From contig NZ_AP025503.1 in the NCBI RefSeq assembly GCF_024347575.1, positions 1,736,001 to 1,800,000 of the forward strand: DNA of 64,000 nt. Reading direction: 5' to 3'. The position numbers and the translations under genes are program-made. The DNA is from Vibrio pelagius. GTDB lineage: Bacteria > Pseudomonadota > Gammaproteobacteria > Enterobacterales > Vibrionaceae. Below are positions 1 to 9,195 of the stretch, one piece after another (positions within the stretch are counted from its first letter, which is position 1; every line of letters begins with the position of its first letter). Under the pieces are notes generated by a model. The model worked only from the letters and a program-made list of their open reading frames with translations, ran no database searches and had not been told where the DNA came from.

Positions 1-807
1 GAAGGTCGCCTAGTCCACATTTGGCAAGAACATTACCAATCACTCGAAATAGTGCTAATTCGTCTTCTTAACTCTAATAACCCCCACCCTTTTATTTGCG
101 AGTTGTTTGAAGTCGCAAAACAGACTCCCCCCAAAGGCTCATAGATAACTATCAAGATGGCAAATATAGTCACAACAGAAAGTACGAGGTCTTTCGGCTT
201 TACCAGGCCAAAGTAAATGCTGAAGACCATGTAAGCTTCCCCAACAAGCTGCTCGCTAGCAATTAAAGTTTTTGCGTTTACACTGGAAACAAACGGAAAA
301 CGCATGATAAAAAATCACGCTACACAGACACACAAATCCTAAAGATTATGAAGGAAGTGGAAATAGGCAGAAAGGCCAACTGCATTTCACTGCTTTTCAA
401 ACAGGCTCCACGTTAGATCTAATCCAAAAAGTTTTAACATTATTTAAATCCCCCTCAAATCAGTAGACATGAAACATGTTCACATTTTGAGCTAGTAAGA
501 GCCAGATTGGATTATTGGAAAACTTGGTTAAATATTGATACCAAGAATTGCTATGAATAATTACTCTAAGTGGGAAAGGGGCACTTGCGAGTTACGAAGT
601 GCCACCTGTGAAGGTTCTGGACAAAAGTGAGTTACGAATTTCAGCCGATATTTGGATTGTGGATAACCTCGGCTACTGCAAATCATTTAGAACACCACAA
701 AATAACGCCCAATAGTAAAGTGTTGCTATCGAAGAGCCTACTCAAAGCCTATAAAAAGCACAAAACTGCTACTTTTAGTTTGCGCATCTAAACCGTCCAG
801 CATAATT
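1..807. other. Spacer with no confident gene
   Basis: No convincing gene is visible. A 90-codon minus-strand frame at 33-305 contains one hydrophobic stretch (residues 38-60) but has no visible ribosome binding site and resembles no family I know, so it is not called. A 7-bp perfect stem lies at 580-586/597-603 (GGCACTT...AAGTGCC); its loop contains GCGAGTTACG. The GAGTTACGA motif recurs at about 629-637 and again near 13424-13434. The sequence is AT-rich and looks like decayed accessory DNA. Confidence 0.5.
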
Positions 808-833
808 AGAAAAAAGGCTCCTTTAGGAGCCTT
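808..833 (-). terminator. Rho-independent terminator of the AIPR gene
   Basis: An 8-bp perfect stem (814-821 with 826-833, AAGGCTCC/GGAGCCTT) with a TTTA loop is followed, on the minus strand, by a run of T. It lies about 32 bp past the stop codon of the minus-strand gene ending at 866. Confidence 0.85.
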
Positions 834-865
834 AATCGTTATTAGAAAAGGAATCATCTGATTGA

Positions 866-2590
866 TTATGGAGCTTTGATTGCAGCCTTCAAGCCGTTGT
901 AGAGTTCCGGTTGACTCATACTTACGGCTGAAACTAGAGCGCGAAAAGACGAAATAGCTTTCTCAATGTCTGTTGTGTTTTTTAAACCACCTGCTAACGC
1001 GTCATTCAGATGTATACATAGTGGTAAGGTTGTTTCTACAACAGAACTCCAAGTTTGTTTTGCTTCAGACGGTGACATGTTCCCAAATGCAATTCTAAAC
1101 CTGTTTGGTACTTGTCTACCTAAAAATACCTCAGTACAGGCAGCTATCGCTGATGTGAAGAGGTATATAGAACCACGTTGTCGGAAAAATGCTAAGATGT
1201 CCTCATCAACTTTTGTTAGTGAAGCTTTTGTTGAAATTTGTTGTTTTTTCTCTGTGATCGCTTTTACAAGACTGTATGCGCACACTATATGCGTCGCTTT
1301 CGTATTTTCATTGAAATATTTGGAGTAATATCTGTCGTTAACCCAGATACCTGATTTCTGGTTATAGGCCACAATTGGATCCCCATGAAAAGCTGCCAAC
1401 GCTTGACCCACAGCATATGATGCTAAAAGATTAGGCCGTCTTTTTATCGCGTCACCAGCTCCACCACGCCTTCCTCCTTCGTATTCTGCTTCTGGGATAT
1501 AATTCATTTCATCTTTGAGGCGCTTCTGTATTTTGTCTGTGCTCCTAAAATCCGCAGCTTCAACTTTGTTTTGGCTATTGTTGAACTGGATTATACGTTG
1601 TACAAGGTCTGCATCACCGTTGTCTATTGCAATAAAACGAGCTTGAACCATTGCATGCTTTGAAGGCAACCTCCTCGCACTACCTATTGCGCCAGTCGTT
1701 TGTGCTCCATTTACAATGGATAAACCCTCCAGCATCAATTGGTCATTTTCGTAGGAAAAACCATGAGTCAAAATTGTAAGACCGTTGTTATAAGCCCAAA
1801 AATTTTGTGGGTCGTTATCCGCAGTGTTCTTTATTCCATTATTTATGTTGGAATTGCTCGAACGAGAACCCAAGTAATCACGAATATTCGCAGAGAATAC
1901 TTTCGTTTTATACTTTTTGTATAATCGATATAAATCTTGTAGAGAAATTGCTGTGTTAAATGCTTCCCAATGGGGCCCTTTAACCGTATAGCCATCGTTA
2001 CATTGTATCGTGACTGTTTCGCTTACTAAAATTGGGGTCTGACATTCTTCATACCAGTCAGACAGCATTGTTTGACCAACTTCATAGGCATGGACATCTA
2101 ATTTAGTTTCTGGGAAGGCTGCGTTGAGTGCCGTTATGGCAGTCTGCTGTACAGATACAAGCTCATCATGTACGTTTTGAGACTCGGGCAAGTTATGGAC
2201 ATACCAGATGTAAACCGTCTTTATTTGCTTTTCACTTAAAGCTGTTCGGAAGTTAATAGCTGCTGATTTAATTCGATCCGGTACATCAGCAATGTCACGT
2301 TGGATAAGCCATGCAAGACCTGTATTGAGATCTGACGCCTTATTGGCAGGGGCTGTAGGACGCTCTTTTGTCGAGTAGTAACACTGACAAATTACAGCGT
2401 ATTCGTCTTCGGTATTTATATATACGAGATCTAATTTTTTATCATCATACCCATCAGTAATTGCGTCAGCAGCTATGTTTTGAAGATCGTCTACACCAAA
2501 CTTTAGGGCAAGAGAAAACAGTGCTAGTCCATTATCTCCATATTCAGTTAAATCTGAATTTGACTCGTAAGCATTCTTCCAACTACTCAT
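866..2590 (-). CDS. AIPR family (abortive infection phage resistance) protein
   Basis: A 574-residue cytosolic protein with the layout of AIPR proteins (Pfam AIPR, PF10592): an N-terminal part of about 190 residues with a nuclease-like look (LDLVYINTEDEYAVICQCYY near residue 55), then the conserved core DPQNFWAYNNGLTI, LSIVNGAQTTGAIG and IIQFNNSQNKVEAADFRS. AIPR proteins are associated with phage-defence loci, sometimes as single-gene systems and sometimes with restriction modules; I see no partner here. I start at the ATG at 2590 rather than 66 nt upstream because AAGGGAA lies just before it and the extension is hydrophobic and atypical. It is probably a monocistronic unit ending at the hairpin near 820. 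The role in this host is inferred from family only. Confidence 0.8.
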   Translation of the reverse strand: MSSWKNAYESNSDLTEYGDNGLALFSLALKFGVDDLQNIAADAITDGYDDKKLDLVYINTEDEYAVICQCYYSTKERPTAPANKASDLNTGLAWLIQRDIADVPDRIKSAAINFRTALSEKQIKTVYIWYVHNLPESQNVHDELVSVQQTAITALNAAFPETKLDVHAYEVGQTMLSDWYEECQTPILVSETVTIQCNDGYTVKGPHWEAFNTAISLQDLYRLYKKYKTKVFSANIRDYLGSRSSNSNINNGIKNTADNDPQNFWAYNNGLTILTHGFSYENDQLMLEGLSIVNGAQTTGAIGSARRLPSKHAMVQARFIAIDNGDADLVQRIIQFNNSQNKVEAADFRSTDKIQKRLKDEMNYIPEAEYEGGRRGGAGDAIKRRPNLLASYAVGQALAAFHGDPIVAYNQKSGIWVNDRYYSKYFNENTKATHIVCAYSLVKAITEKKQQISTKASLTKVDEDILAFFRQRGSIYLFTSAIAACTEVFLGRQVPNRFRIAFGNMSPSEAKQTWSSVVETTLPLCIHLNDALAGGLKNTTDIEKAISSFRALVSAVSMSQPELYNGLKAAIKAP

Positions 2591-3084
2591 ATGTTCCCTT
2601 TTAGCTAACTTTAGTTGCACTGCAACCAATGTATGTTGCATTAGTAACAGAATCAACGACGCAATCCAAATAGATGCTTATGACTACATAGCTTTTCAAC
2701 TTGGTGTGAAGACGATCATCTTATTAAAGTGTCCATACGATGGTAGTCCATCGAATTTACCCTCGTAATACATCGCAGGAAGTCACAGCAAACAGCTTTG
2801 CCAATTTGGATAACTTTTCATAGGGCTTTTGCTCGTCAGTAACTTGTGAATGAGTTTTTACCTAAACAGTTTTAGGGCAAAGACGTGTTACTCCTACCAT
2901 CGGTAACACGTCCCTGGACAGAAATGTTTTAGGTATATTACTAAATTAGGACGTAACGGATTAGTACAAGTATGTAAAAGTAACGCCCTGTGAAGGTGTG
3001 CGATGCAGCCACAGACCACCTAAAACACTAAAATCAACGCATACTGAAAATGCCACGCGTAGCGAATCACTCTTAAACAGATCG
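2591..3084. other. Spacer between AIPR and SEC-C genes
   Basis: No coding frame is supported. A perfect 10-bp inverted repeat, GACGTGTTAC/GTAACACGTC, lies at 2882-2891/2903-2912 with an 11-nt loop; neither side has a strong T-run. Its function is unknown: possibly a weak terminator or a cassette end. The rest shows nothing recognisable. Confidence 0.5.
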
Positions 3085-4323
3085 TTAAGGCTCAGTACTT
3101 AAAGGGGATCCGACTGTAATGACGTCACGCAGCTGAGGAAAGTTGTAAGCAGATAAAGGCTTCGTAATGCCATTCGCGTTGGGAGATATATTGGTAGAGA
3201 TATTGTCTCCGAACAATTTCATCAAAATCTTTCTATTGCTCTCACTTTCAGACTCCCACCACTTCGGTGATACAAAGACATTTTCGAAATTTTTGAACAT
3301 GTACTGAATTATTATCGGAACGTAGTCCTCTCGATCTTTATGAAGAAGCGATGACATTACTTTGCAGCATGTTTCATCACTGTTTTCTAACCACGAAAAT
3401 GCGATAATTCCCTTTTCACCGTCATAATAAGACGTAACAGAGAAGTTATCAGTCCTTTTCATAAGATCCATTAAGTCCTGAACAGGGTTCCCATCAAAAT
3501 CAAAGTCTGGATTAGTTCCACCACAGACCATGACAGGAGGAGCTTCGTCGAATGTAAATATTACCGCCCTTGCTGTAGAAAAGTCGTCACTTTCCAAGGC
3601 ACGATCAAAATAACTTTTATGATAGTTAAGGTCTTCAATGGCCGCTCTGTTTCCCAGCTCGTAAAGGAAGTTGTTCATCTGAATATCAAATTGAGCCTCA
3701 ATGTGTTTGCCTTTATCTGTACCATGCCTCAATGTGGAAAGGTCTTGAGCACCTTCTTTAGCGTAGTACTCCCGAGCAAAAGCTCGATATGCAAGTAGAA
3801 AACACTGTTTCTGACTCGCCACAAATGACTCTTTTTCTAAAGGAGCGAAAATCACGTCATCATGATATTTACAAAAGCCATTGAATGTAGATGCATGATT
3901 GATACCGATTTTCTCTAATAAGGGTCTACCTCTATTCTTTCGGATCGCCTCATAACTCATTTTAAGTCCAAGGACATGCCCTGCGTCAGATATTGCTTTC
4001 AAACTGGAAGTCTTGGGGACAGTATGAGCTCGTATAATATTTCCCGCGCAATTCTCATTAAATGAGTCAGGACATGAACACTTTTTACGTGAGTTTACAT
4101 TGTTAAATTCTCTGTTTATTTCCCAATGTTTCATTGGCTCTTGCTTATCACGAAACAAGTGACATTTTTTGTATTTTATCTGAGAACCACACCAACAAGG
4201 GTCATTTCTACCAATCTTTTTATCGTACAAGCTAAACTCCTTCGTGAGCCTTAACGATTTATAGACGGACTTTTTCCGTCCTTGCATTCCGTCTATGTTG
4301 CTGTTATTTATTATGAAACTCAA
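3085..4323 (-). CDS. SEC-C motif protein with additional HNH-like Cys/His pattern
   Basis: A 412-residue protein. A SEC-C zinc motif lies at about residues 38-56 (GRNDPCWCGSQIKYKKCH), the metal-binding tail of SecA that also occurs in many uncharacterised proteins. It is followed by CSCPDSFNENCAG, AHTVPKT and FCKYHDD, a spaced Cys/His pattern reminiscent of HNH-type zinc folds, although I cannot identify a catalytic triad. The remaining ~230 residues are not recognised. The frame starts at TTG (4323); an ATG at 4287 (MQGRKKS) is an alternative. It sits downstream of no obvious operon partner but within 500 bp of the AIPR gene on the same strand, which suggests a defence or accessory role. That role is inference. 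Confidence 0.65.
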   Translation of the reverse strand: MSFIINNSNIDGMQGRKKSVYKSLRLTKEFSLYDKKIGRNDPCWCGSQIKYKKCHLFRDKQEPMKHWEINREFNNVNSRKKCSCPDSFNENCAGNIIRAHTVPKTSSLKAISDAGHVLGLKMSYEAIRKNRGRPLLEKIGINHASTFNGFCKYHDDVIFAPLEKESFVASQKQCFLLAYRAFAREYYAKEGAQDLSTLRHGTDKGKHIEAQFDIQMNNFLYELGNRAAIEDLNYHKSYFDRALESDDFSTARAVIFTFDEAPPVMVCGGTNPDFDFDGNPVQDLMDLMKRTDNFSVTSYYDGEKGIIAFSWLENSDETCCKVMSSLLHKDREDYVPIIIQYMFKNFENVFVSPKWWESESESNRKILMKLFGDNISTNISPNANGITKPLSAYNFPQLRDVITVGSPLSTEP

Positions 4324-4451
4324 CTGGTATCAACCTGTTGTGTGAATCGGCATATAGTTGTAGGGGGGCGAATTACGGAAAGTTCCAAATAAGAGAACAA
4401 ACTACGGATTAGATTAACTTAGTCTATTGGTGTACTGCTCAGGCGTTCCCT

Positions 4452-5104
4452 TTACAGGATATGAGAAGTTTCGGGGCAATTTCGTGCCAGCGTAGCTCTC
4501 GTTAGCACATTGATAGACAAAAAAGAGACAGGGAGAACAAGAGTTGCGGCAACGAAAAAGCTAATCCCATTAATCATTAGTGAGTGAGCTTTGATCTTGC
4601 TCGCGCGATACATGGACACTTGAGAGCAAGCATTAAAGAAACCGGCAAAGAGTCCGGGTACCATTCCCCATTGAAAATGGATATCGTCAGAGATCCCCGA
4701 TTGGATAATCAGTCCCGTAAATGACATGGTAAGTGTCAATATCACTGACAAGGATAACTTCACGCCATAAAGAACACGTTCGATTACAGGAATAAATAGC
4801 GGTCCAGTGCCGAACAACACGGCGAGCTCAATCAGGCTCAGATTCACCAGAGCGGAAAAAAGCAGAATTGTGTAAGCGCGATAAACACAGAGCGACGGCT
4901 GATGACTAAAGTCTCTCTAAACGAAGGAACGGACGCTTTCACCCATAAAGCCACCACAAGCATAATCGCAGCAGGGATGAATAACCTCACGATCAACAAT
5001 ACATTAATGGGAACGATTCCTTCGAGACACTTGGCGACAAAACCACTCAAAGATAGGCACAGTGTCGATAGAATCATTAACAACAAGGGAGACATATTGT
5101 ACAA
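4452..5104 (-). pseudogene. DMT (EamA) transporter, frameshifted and 3'-truncated
   Basis: Two adjacent frames together read as one drug/metabolite transporter. Residues 1-86 begin MYNMSPLLLMILSTLC and run into a run of six T (4856-4861 as A on the plus strand). Adding one T restores continuity into SALVNLSLIELAVLFGTGPLF. The restored protein would be about 217 residues, against about 290 for the family, so roughly 70-80 C-terminal residues are missing and the tail (LARNCPETSHIL) is not EamA-like. It is last in the otnK/otnC operon, 39 bp after otnC, so it may once have served the same substrate. The homopolymer break could be a sequencing error; the missing C-terminus could not. Confidence 0.75.
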
Positions 5105-5143
5105 ATGTCAAAAAAGAGGCGGTATGACACCGCCCCATAGAAG

Positions 5144-5776
5144 TTAAACACCTTTATTTCTGAGTATGGAAATATTTTCCTCTGATAAGTAAGACACACT
5201 GCTCGATTTGAGGAGAAAATAAAGCTTGGCGGTTTCTTCAAGCTCTTCAGAATTATCTACCGCATCTAACAAATCTTTTCCAGTAACCACCGGGCCATGA
5301 TTTGCAAGTAAATAAGCGCGGTGGTACGGCGCGAGTCTTGCCAACTCTTCGCCAATACTCTTATCACCCGGGTTTAAATACTTAACAACCGGCAAACTAC
5401 CGACCCGCATGACAAAGTAAGGAGTGAACGGTCTGATTGCACTATCGCTATTTAAGCCTTCCTGGCATGACAGCGCCGTCAGGTACGTTGAGTGTAAATG
5501 GACTATCGCATTCGCTTCTGGACGATGCTTGTACACTTCAATATGAAATGAAACTTCTTTAGACGGTTTGTCCCCTGAGAGGTGCTCGCCATCCAATGTC
5601 ACAACAGAAAGTCGCTCTGGGTCCAGGCGACCAAACGAAGAGCCTGTAGGTGTCGCCAATATTTTATTCTGGTCTATCTTCACTGAAATATTGCCAGCAC
5701 CACCCGTTGCGTATCCGCGCTCAAACATTGACTTTGCGAGTGCTACGAGTTGTAAACGTTGTTCATGTTCCGTCAT
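5144..5776 (-). CDS. otnC: 3-oxo-tetronate 4-phosphate decarboxylase (class II aldolase family)
   Basis: A 210-residue protein of the class II aldolase/adducin fold. Visible landmarks are the phosphate-binding segment GGAGNISVKI, TPTGSSFGRLDP, the zinc ligand HLHST, the catalytic-region Glu in SKEVSFHIEVY, and LLANHGPVVTGKD. OtnC-type enzymes decarboxylate 3-oxo-tetronate 4-phosphate to dihydroxyacetone phosphate. Its start overlaps the end of otnK by ATGA, so the two are translationally coupled and act in sequence: kinase then decarboxylase. L-fuculose- or ribulose-phosphate aldolase is a possible alternative from the fold alone, but the otnK partner makes OtnC the best call. Confidence 0.85.
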   Translation of the reverse strand: MTEHEQRLQLVALAKSMFERGYATGGAGNISVKIDQNKILATPTGSSFGRLDPERLSVVTLDGEHLSGDKPSKEVSFHIEVYKHRPEANAIVHLHSTYLTALSCQEGLNSDSAIRPFTPYFVMRVGSLPVVKYLNPGDKSIGEELARLAPYHRAYLLANHGPVVTGKDLLDAVDNSEELEETAKLYFLLKSSSVSYLSEENISILRNKGV

Positions 5777-7026
5777 AGTAAAATATCCTGTGCTTCCTTA
5801 AAGAAGTTTTCATTGCCAAAATTGCCTGATTTCAAGGCAAGGTTGATATTGTCGTCTAAACTAGATACCCACGGGACTCCCGGGGCAATCTCCACTCCGA
5901 CCTTAAACTGATTGATCTCTAAGGCCTGAGTCACCGTGCCTGAGGTTTCACCGCCAGCACTGATGAAGTTCTGATAACCTTGCTTATGAAGCCGCACAAC
6001 CAGTTGGTGAAACAATGCCTCGACCTTGTCTGATGCCCCTGCGCCATGACGACACTGAATGTCCCTCAATTCCTCGCTACCAACAGTCGCGTAAATCATC
6101 GGGTAATATCGTTGTCTAGTTTGACTTAGAACCCATTCCTCAATCACATCAGCATAATCTTCATCTTGAACACAGCGGTCGACATCGACTTTATAACTTG
6201 CTGCAAGTTTCTGATAAGTAGCCACTTGTTGATTAGTCATCACAGAGCATGAACCAGACAGCACAACACCTGTATTTTTGCTTTTTGGAGCACGCCAACC
6301 TGTATCTTTCTCTAAAAGATCCCTTCCCTGCAACCCCGCCAAGGCTCCAGCGAGACCAGAGCCGCCAGTCACCAAATGATGATCCTTACAAAGCTGAGCG
6401 ATGACGTCCAAATCGTTGTCATTCAGAGCGTCACTAACGATAAATGTGTACCCTTGCGTAGACAGAGACTCAAGGACAGACGATGCATGTTTTTCACCTT
6501 CCTGTATGCTTTGCCAACTGAGCAACCCCGTCTTTTGACCCGTTTGCAGAGTCATTAAACGCATGAGATTTGAATCAGTCATGGGCGTAATAGGGTGATT
6601 CTTCATCCCAGATTCATTCAAGAGATCTTGATAAACGAACAGATTTCCCTGATAAACGGTTCGCCCGTTTATTGGTAAGGCAGGGCAAAGGATGGTGCTT
6701 TTCACACCTAATCTCTTCATCAATGCTTGTGTGACAGGGCCGATATTACCTTCTGCTGTACTGTCAAATGTCGAACAATATTTAAAGTAGATTTGCTTAC
6801 AGCCCTGATTCAAAAGCCAATCACATGCCTGCAATGACTGTGATATAGCCAATGCTTTATCGCATGAACGTGTTTTCAAACTGACTACAATTGCTTCTGT
6901 TTTAGGAAGCGGCTGACTAATGGCCTCTACTCCCGATACTTGTATAACAGACAAACCACTTTTAACCATGAAACTTGCGGCATCTGTGGCACCAGTAAAA
7001 TCATCGGCAATTAATCCGATTTTCAT
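5773..7026 (-). CDS. otnK: 3-oxo-tetronate kinase (four-carbon acid sugar kinase)
   Basis: A 417-residue protein of the DUF1537 kinase family, which phosphorylates 3-oxo-tetronates in tetronate/threonate/erythronate breakdown. The N-terminus IGLIADDFTGATDAAS is the family hallmark, followed by FKYCSTFDSTAEGNIGP and, near the C-terminus, the nucleotide-binding NFISAGGETSGTVTQAL. The start is set at 7026 because CAGGAGAG lies five bases before this ATG; the six-codon upstream extension lacks support. It is the sixth gene of the minus-strand operon beginning at 11999 and is coupled to otnC by an ATGA overlap. Stereospecificity (L- or D-series) cannot be read from the sequence. Confidence 0.88.
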   Translation of the reverse strand: MKIGLIADDFTGATDAASFMVKSGLSVIQVSGVEAISQPLPKTEAIVVSLKTRSCDKALAISQSLQACDWLLNQGCKQIYFKYCSTFDSTAEGNIGPVTQALMKRLGVKSTILCPALPINGRTVYQGNLFVYQDLLNESGMKNHPITPMTDSNLMRLMTLQTGQKTGLLSWQSIQEGEKHASSVLESLSTQGYTFIVSDALNDNDLDVIAQLCKDHHLVTGGSGLAGALAGLQGRDLLEKDTGWRAPKSKNTGVVLSGSCSVMTNQQVATYQKLAASYKVDVDRCVQDEDYADVIEEWVLSQTRQRYYPMIYATVGSEELRDIQCRHGAGASDKVEALFHQLVVRLHKQGYQNFISAGGETSGTVTQALEINQFKVGVEIAPGVPWVSSLDDNINLALKSGNFGNENFFKEAQDILL

Positions 7027-7092
7027 TGTTCTCTCCTGGTTCATGTTTTGAGTAGTGATAGGCAGTGAGCTACCCCACGGCCTATAAATGCA

Positions 7093-8643
7093 TTACTTAG
7101 TAGCAGGTTCACAATGTGCTGAGGCGGCTTTCTTTGCCTTCGCACGCTTGTATGCTTTTAACCCCATAGAAATAGCCACAGATATAAACATGACAAGAGT
7201 TAAAACAAGAGATATCGGACGCTCAACAAAAATCGATAAACTGCCCTGACTAATAATGAGAGACTGCAAGAAATTACTTTCAGCCATCCCACCTAATACC
7301 AAAGCAAGTACTGTAGCAGCAGGCGAATAGCCATAGACTTTCATTCCAAAGCCAATAATCCCCATAATCAACAACATGGATGTTTCAATAATGCTGTTGT
7401 TCATTGCATATGCGCCAACGACACATAAAATCACAATGACAGGTACGACTAGGCGATAAGGTACATCTAGAAACTTCACGAAGATAGGAATAGCAACAAT
7501 ACTCAAGGCTACCAAGATCATATTGCCCATATACATGCTAGCCACTAATCCCCAAACAAGATCTGGATTAGTATCTATCAACATCGGTCCAGGTTGTAAT
7601 CCCCACATCATTAGAGCACCAAGAAGTACGGCCGTTGCTCCAGAGCCAGGAATCCCTAGTGAAATCAATGGAACCATAGCCCCAGCGGATGCCGCGTTAT
7701 TAGCGGTTTCAGGAGCAACTAAGCCACGCATTTCGCCTTTACCAAATTTCTCTGGTTCTTTAGCGACTTTCTTTTCAACCGAATAAGCAAGAATGGAACC
7801 TATTGTTGCACCTGAACCAGGAAGGACACCCGCAACAAAACCTATCACAGAGCCTCGGAGGAATGTCCATTTTGACTCGATATAGTCTTTTGCTGTTGGC
7901 CAGAAATCTTTTGAACGGAAGCTAAACTCTAGTCTTTCATTTGAACGTTTGTGCTGCCCAGTGTAAATACAATGAAGTAATTCACCAATCCCAAAGAGAC
8001 CAATAGCTACTGGGACAAAATAAATACCTCCAATCAACTCTGGAGAACCAAACGTATACCTTTGAGCGCCACTAACAGAATCAACACCAATGACAGAAAT
8101 GACAAAACCAAACAATGCAGAGATAACACCATTTAATCGATTTTCGCCCATCATCGTCGTCAGAAGCAGCATACCCAACATAATGATGAGAAAATATTCC
8201 GACGGCCCAAACTGGGACGCAAAATCGGCAAGGATCGGTGCGAAGCCACAAATTAATATGACCCCAAGCGTGCCGCCTATAAAAGATGCAATGGCTTGCA
8301 TTACAAGTGCAGGCCCAGCACGCCCATTTTGCGCCAGTGGATAACCATCGAGCGTGGATGCCACGGTAGCCGACTCTCCGGGTGTATTAATCAAAATAGA
8401 GGTAATCGTTCCACCATACATAGAGCCATAATAGATCCCCGATAACATGATAATGGCTGTCGTTGGATCTAAGCCAAAAGTCATTGGAATTAGGATGGCA
8501 ATTCCTGCGGCAGGACCAAATCCAGGAAAGAGTCCAACCACCATACCAACTAAAGCACCGATAAGTAGGAACAATATATTGGTTGTGGTAAATGCTACCG
8601 ATAATCCATAAGAAAGGTTACTGAATAATTCGCTAATAAACAT
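7093..8643 (-). CDS. Tripartite tricarboxylate transporter, large permease (TctA family)
   Basis: A 516-residue inner-membrane protein with about 11-12 hydrophobic segments. Family markers are GALVGMVVGLFPGFGPAAG near residue 30, SGIYYGSMYGGTITSILINTPGE, and the second-half repeat GSVIGFVAGVLPGSGATIG. TctA permeases work with a small TctB subunit and a periplasmic TctC receptor, all three of which are adjacent here, to import carboxylates using the ion gradient. The gene lies between tctB and otnK in the operon, so the likely cargo is the hydroxy acid fed to the dehydrogenase and OtnK. The substrate is inferred from context. Confidence 0.9.
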   Translation of the reverse strand: MFISELFSNLSYGLSVAFTTTNILFLLIGALVGMVVGLFPGFGPAAGIAILIPMTFGLDPTTAIIMLSGIYYGSMYGGTITSILINTPGESATVASTLDGYPLAQNGRAGPALVMQAIASFIGGTLGVILICGFAPILADFASQFGPSEYFLIIMLGMLLLTTMMGENRLNGVISALFGFVISVIGVDSVSGAQRYTFGSPELIGGIYFVPVAIGLFGIGELLHCIYTGQHKRSNERLEFSFRSKDFWPTAKDYIESKWTFLRGSVIGFVAGVLPGSGATIGSILAYSVEKKVAKEPEKFGKGEMRGLVAPETANNAASAGAMVPLISLGIPGSGATAVLLGALMMWGLQPGPMLIDTNPDLVWGLVASMYMGNMILVALSIVAIPIFVKFLDVPYRLVVPVIVILCVVGAYAMNNSIIETSMLLIMGIIGFGMKVYGYSPAATVLALVLGGMAESNFLQSLIISQGSLSIFVERPISLVLTLVMFISVAISMGLKAYKRAKAKKAASAHCEPATK

Positions 8644-8662
8644 AATGATACATCTCCATCGA

Positions 8663-9145
8663 TTAATTGAATGCTCTTAGCAAGCCATCAGGCAACCCTG
8701 CTTGTAACCAAACATCAAAAAGTAGGTAAACCGATGCAGGAAAAACAATCGAATAAACAATATTCTGTAAAATCTTCCCTTGATTGAAAAAACTTAGAAA
8801 AGCTAGACAGAACAAAACCATAGATAAAATTGCACCTAAACTATTCAAGGTAAAAATAAGCAGACTTAAACAAACGACCGCTACCATTGCATCTTTTGCA
8901 TAGTGCGAGTTGTGACCTTTACGCACAATCTCATTTAATTCTCGATCTGCCTTCAGCTTTTGTACAATTTTGAAGTCTTTAACAACATTAATAGAAGTTG
9001 CAATGATTAACATGACACCAATAATTAGCGGGAAATAACCTGGCCCCGGCCTATCACTAATGTCATATAAATCAAGCGTTGCCATTCCATATGCAACGAA
9101 GGCAACAGAAAATACTAGCGTTGCAACAGAAAATAAAAATCGCAT
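8663..9145 (-). CDS. Tripartite tricarboxylate transporter, small subunit (TctB family)
   Basis: A 160-residue membrane protein with four hydrophobic segments and the TctB signature AYGMATLDLYDISDRPGPGYFPLIIGVML. I start at the ATG at 9145, preceded by AGGA at a 6-nt spacing. The 15-codon longer frame has no good ribosome binding site and would place a charged leader before the first membrane segment. It ends 19 bp before tctA and begins about 50 bp after tctC, as is usual for this transporter type. Confidence 0.85.
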   Translation of the reverse strand: MRFLFSVATLVFSVAFVAYGMATLDLYDISDRPGPGYFPLIIGVMLIIATSINVVKDFKIVQKLKADRELNEIVRKGHNSHYAKDAMVAVVCLSLLIFTLNSLGAILSMVLFCLAFLSFFNQGKILQNIVYSIVFPASVYLLFDVWLQAGLPDGLLRAFN

Positions 9146-9195
9146 AATCATTCCTATACAAGCGATAACTCTCGTTACCGCTTTGCCCATAGCTT

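Noticed and set aside
33..305. 90-codon minus-strand hydrophobic frame at the left edge
   Set aside because: No ribosome binding site, no recognisable family, and it lies in decayed AT-rich sequence.
966..1328. 120-codon plus-strand frame inside the AIPR gene
   Set aside because: Fully antisense to a well-supported gene, with no family resemblance.
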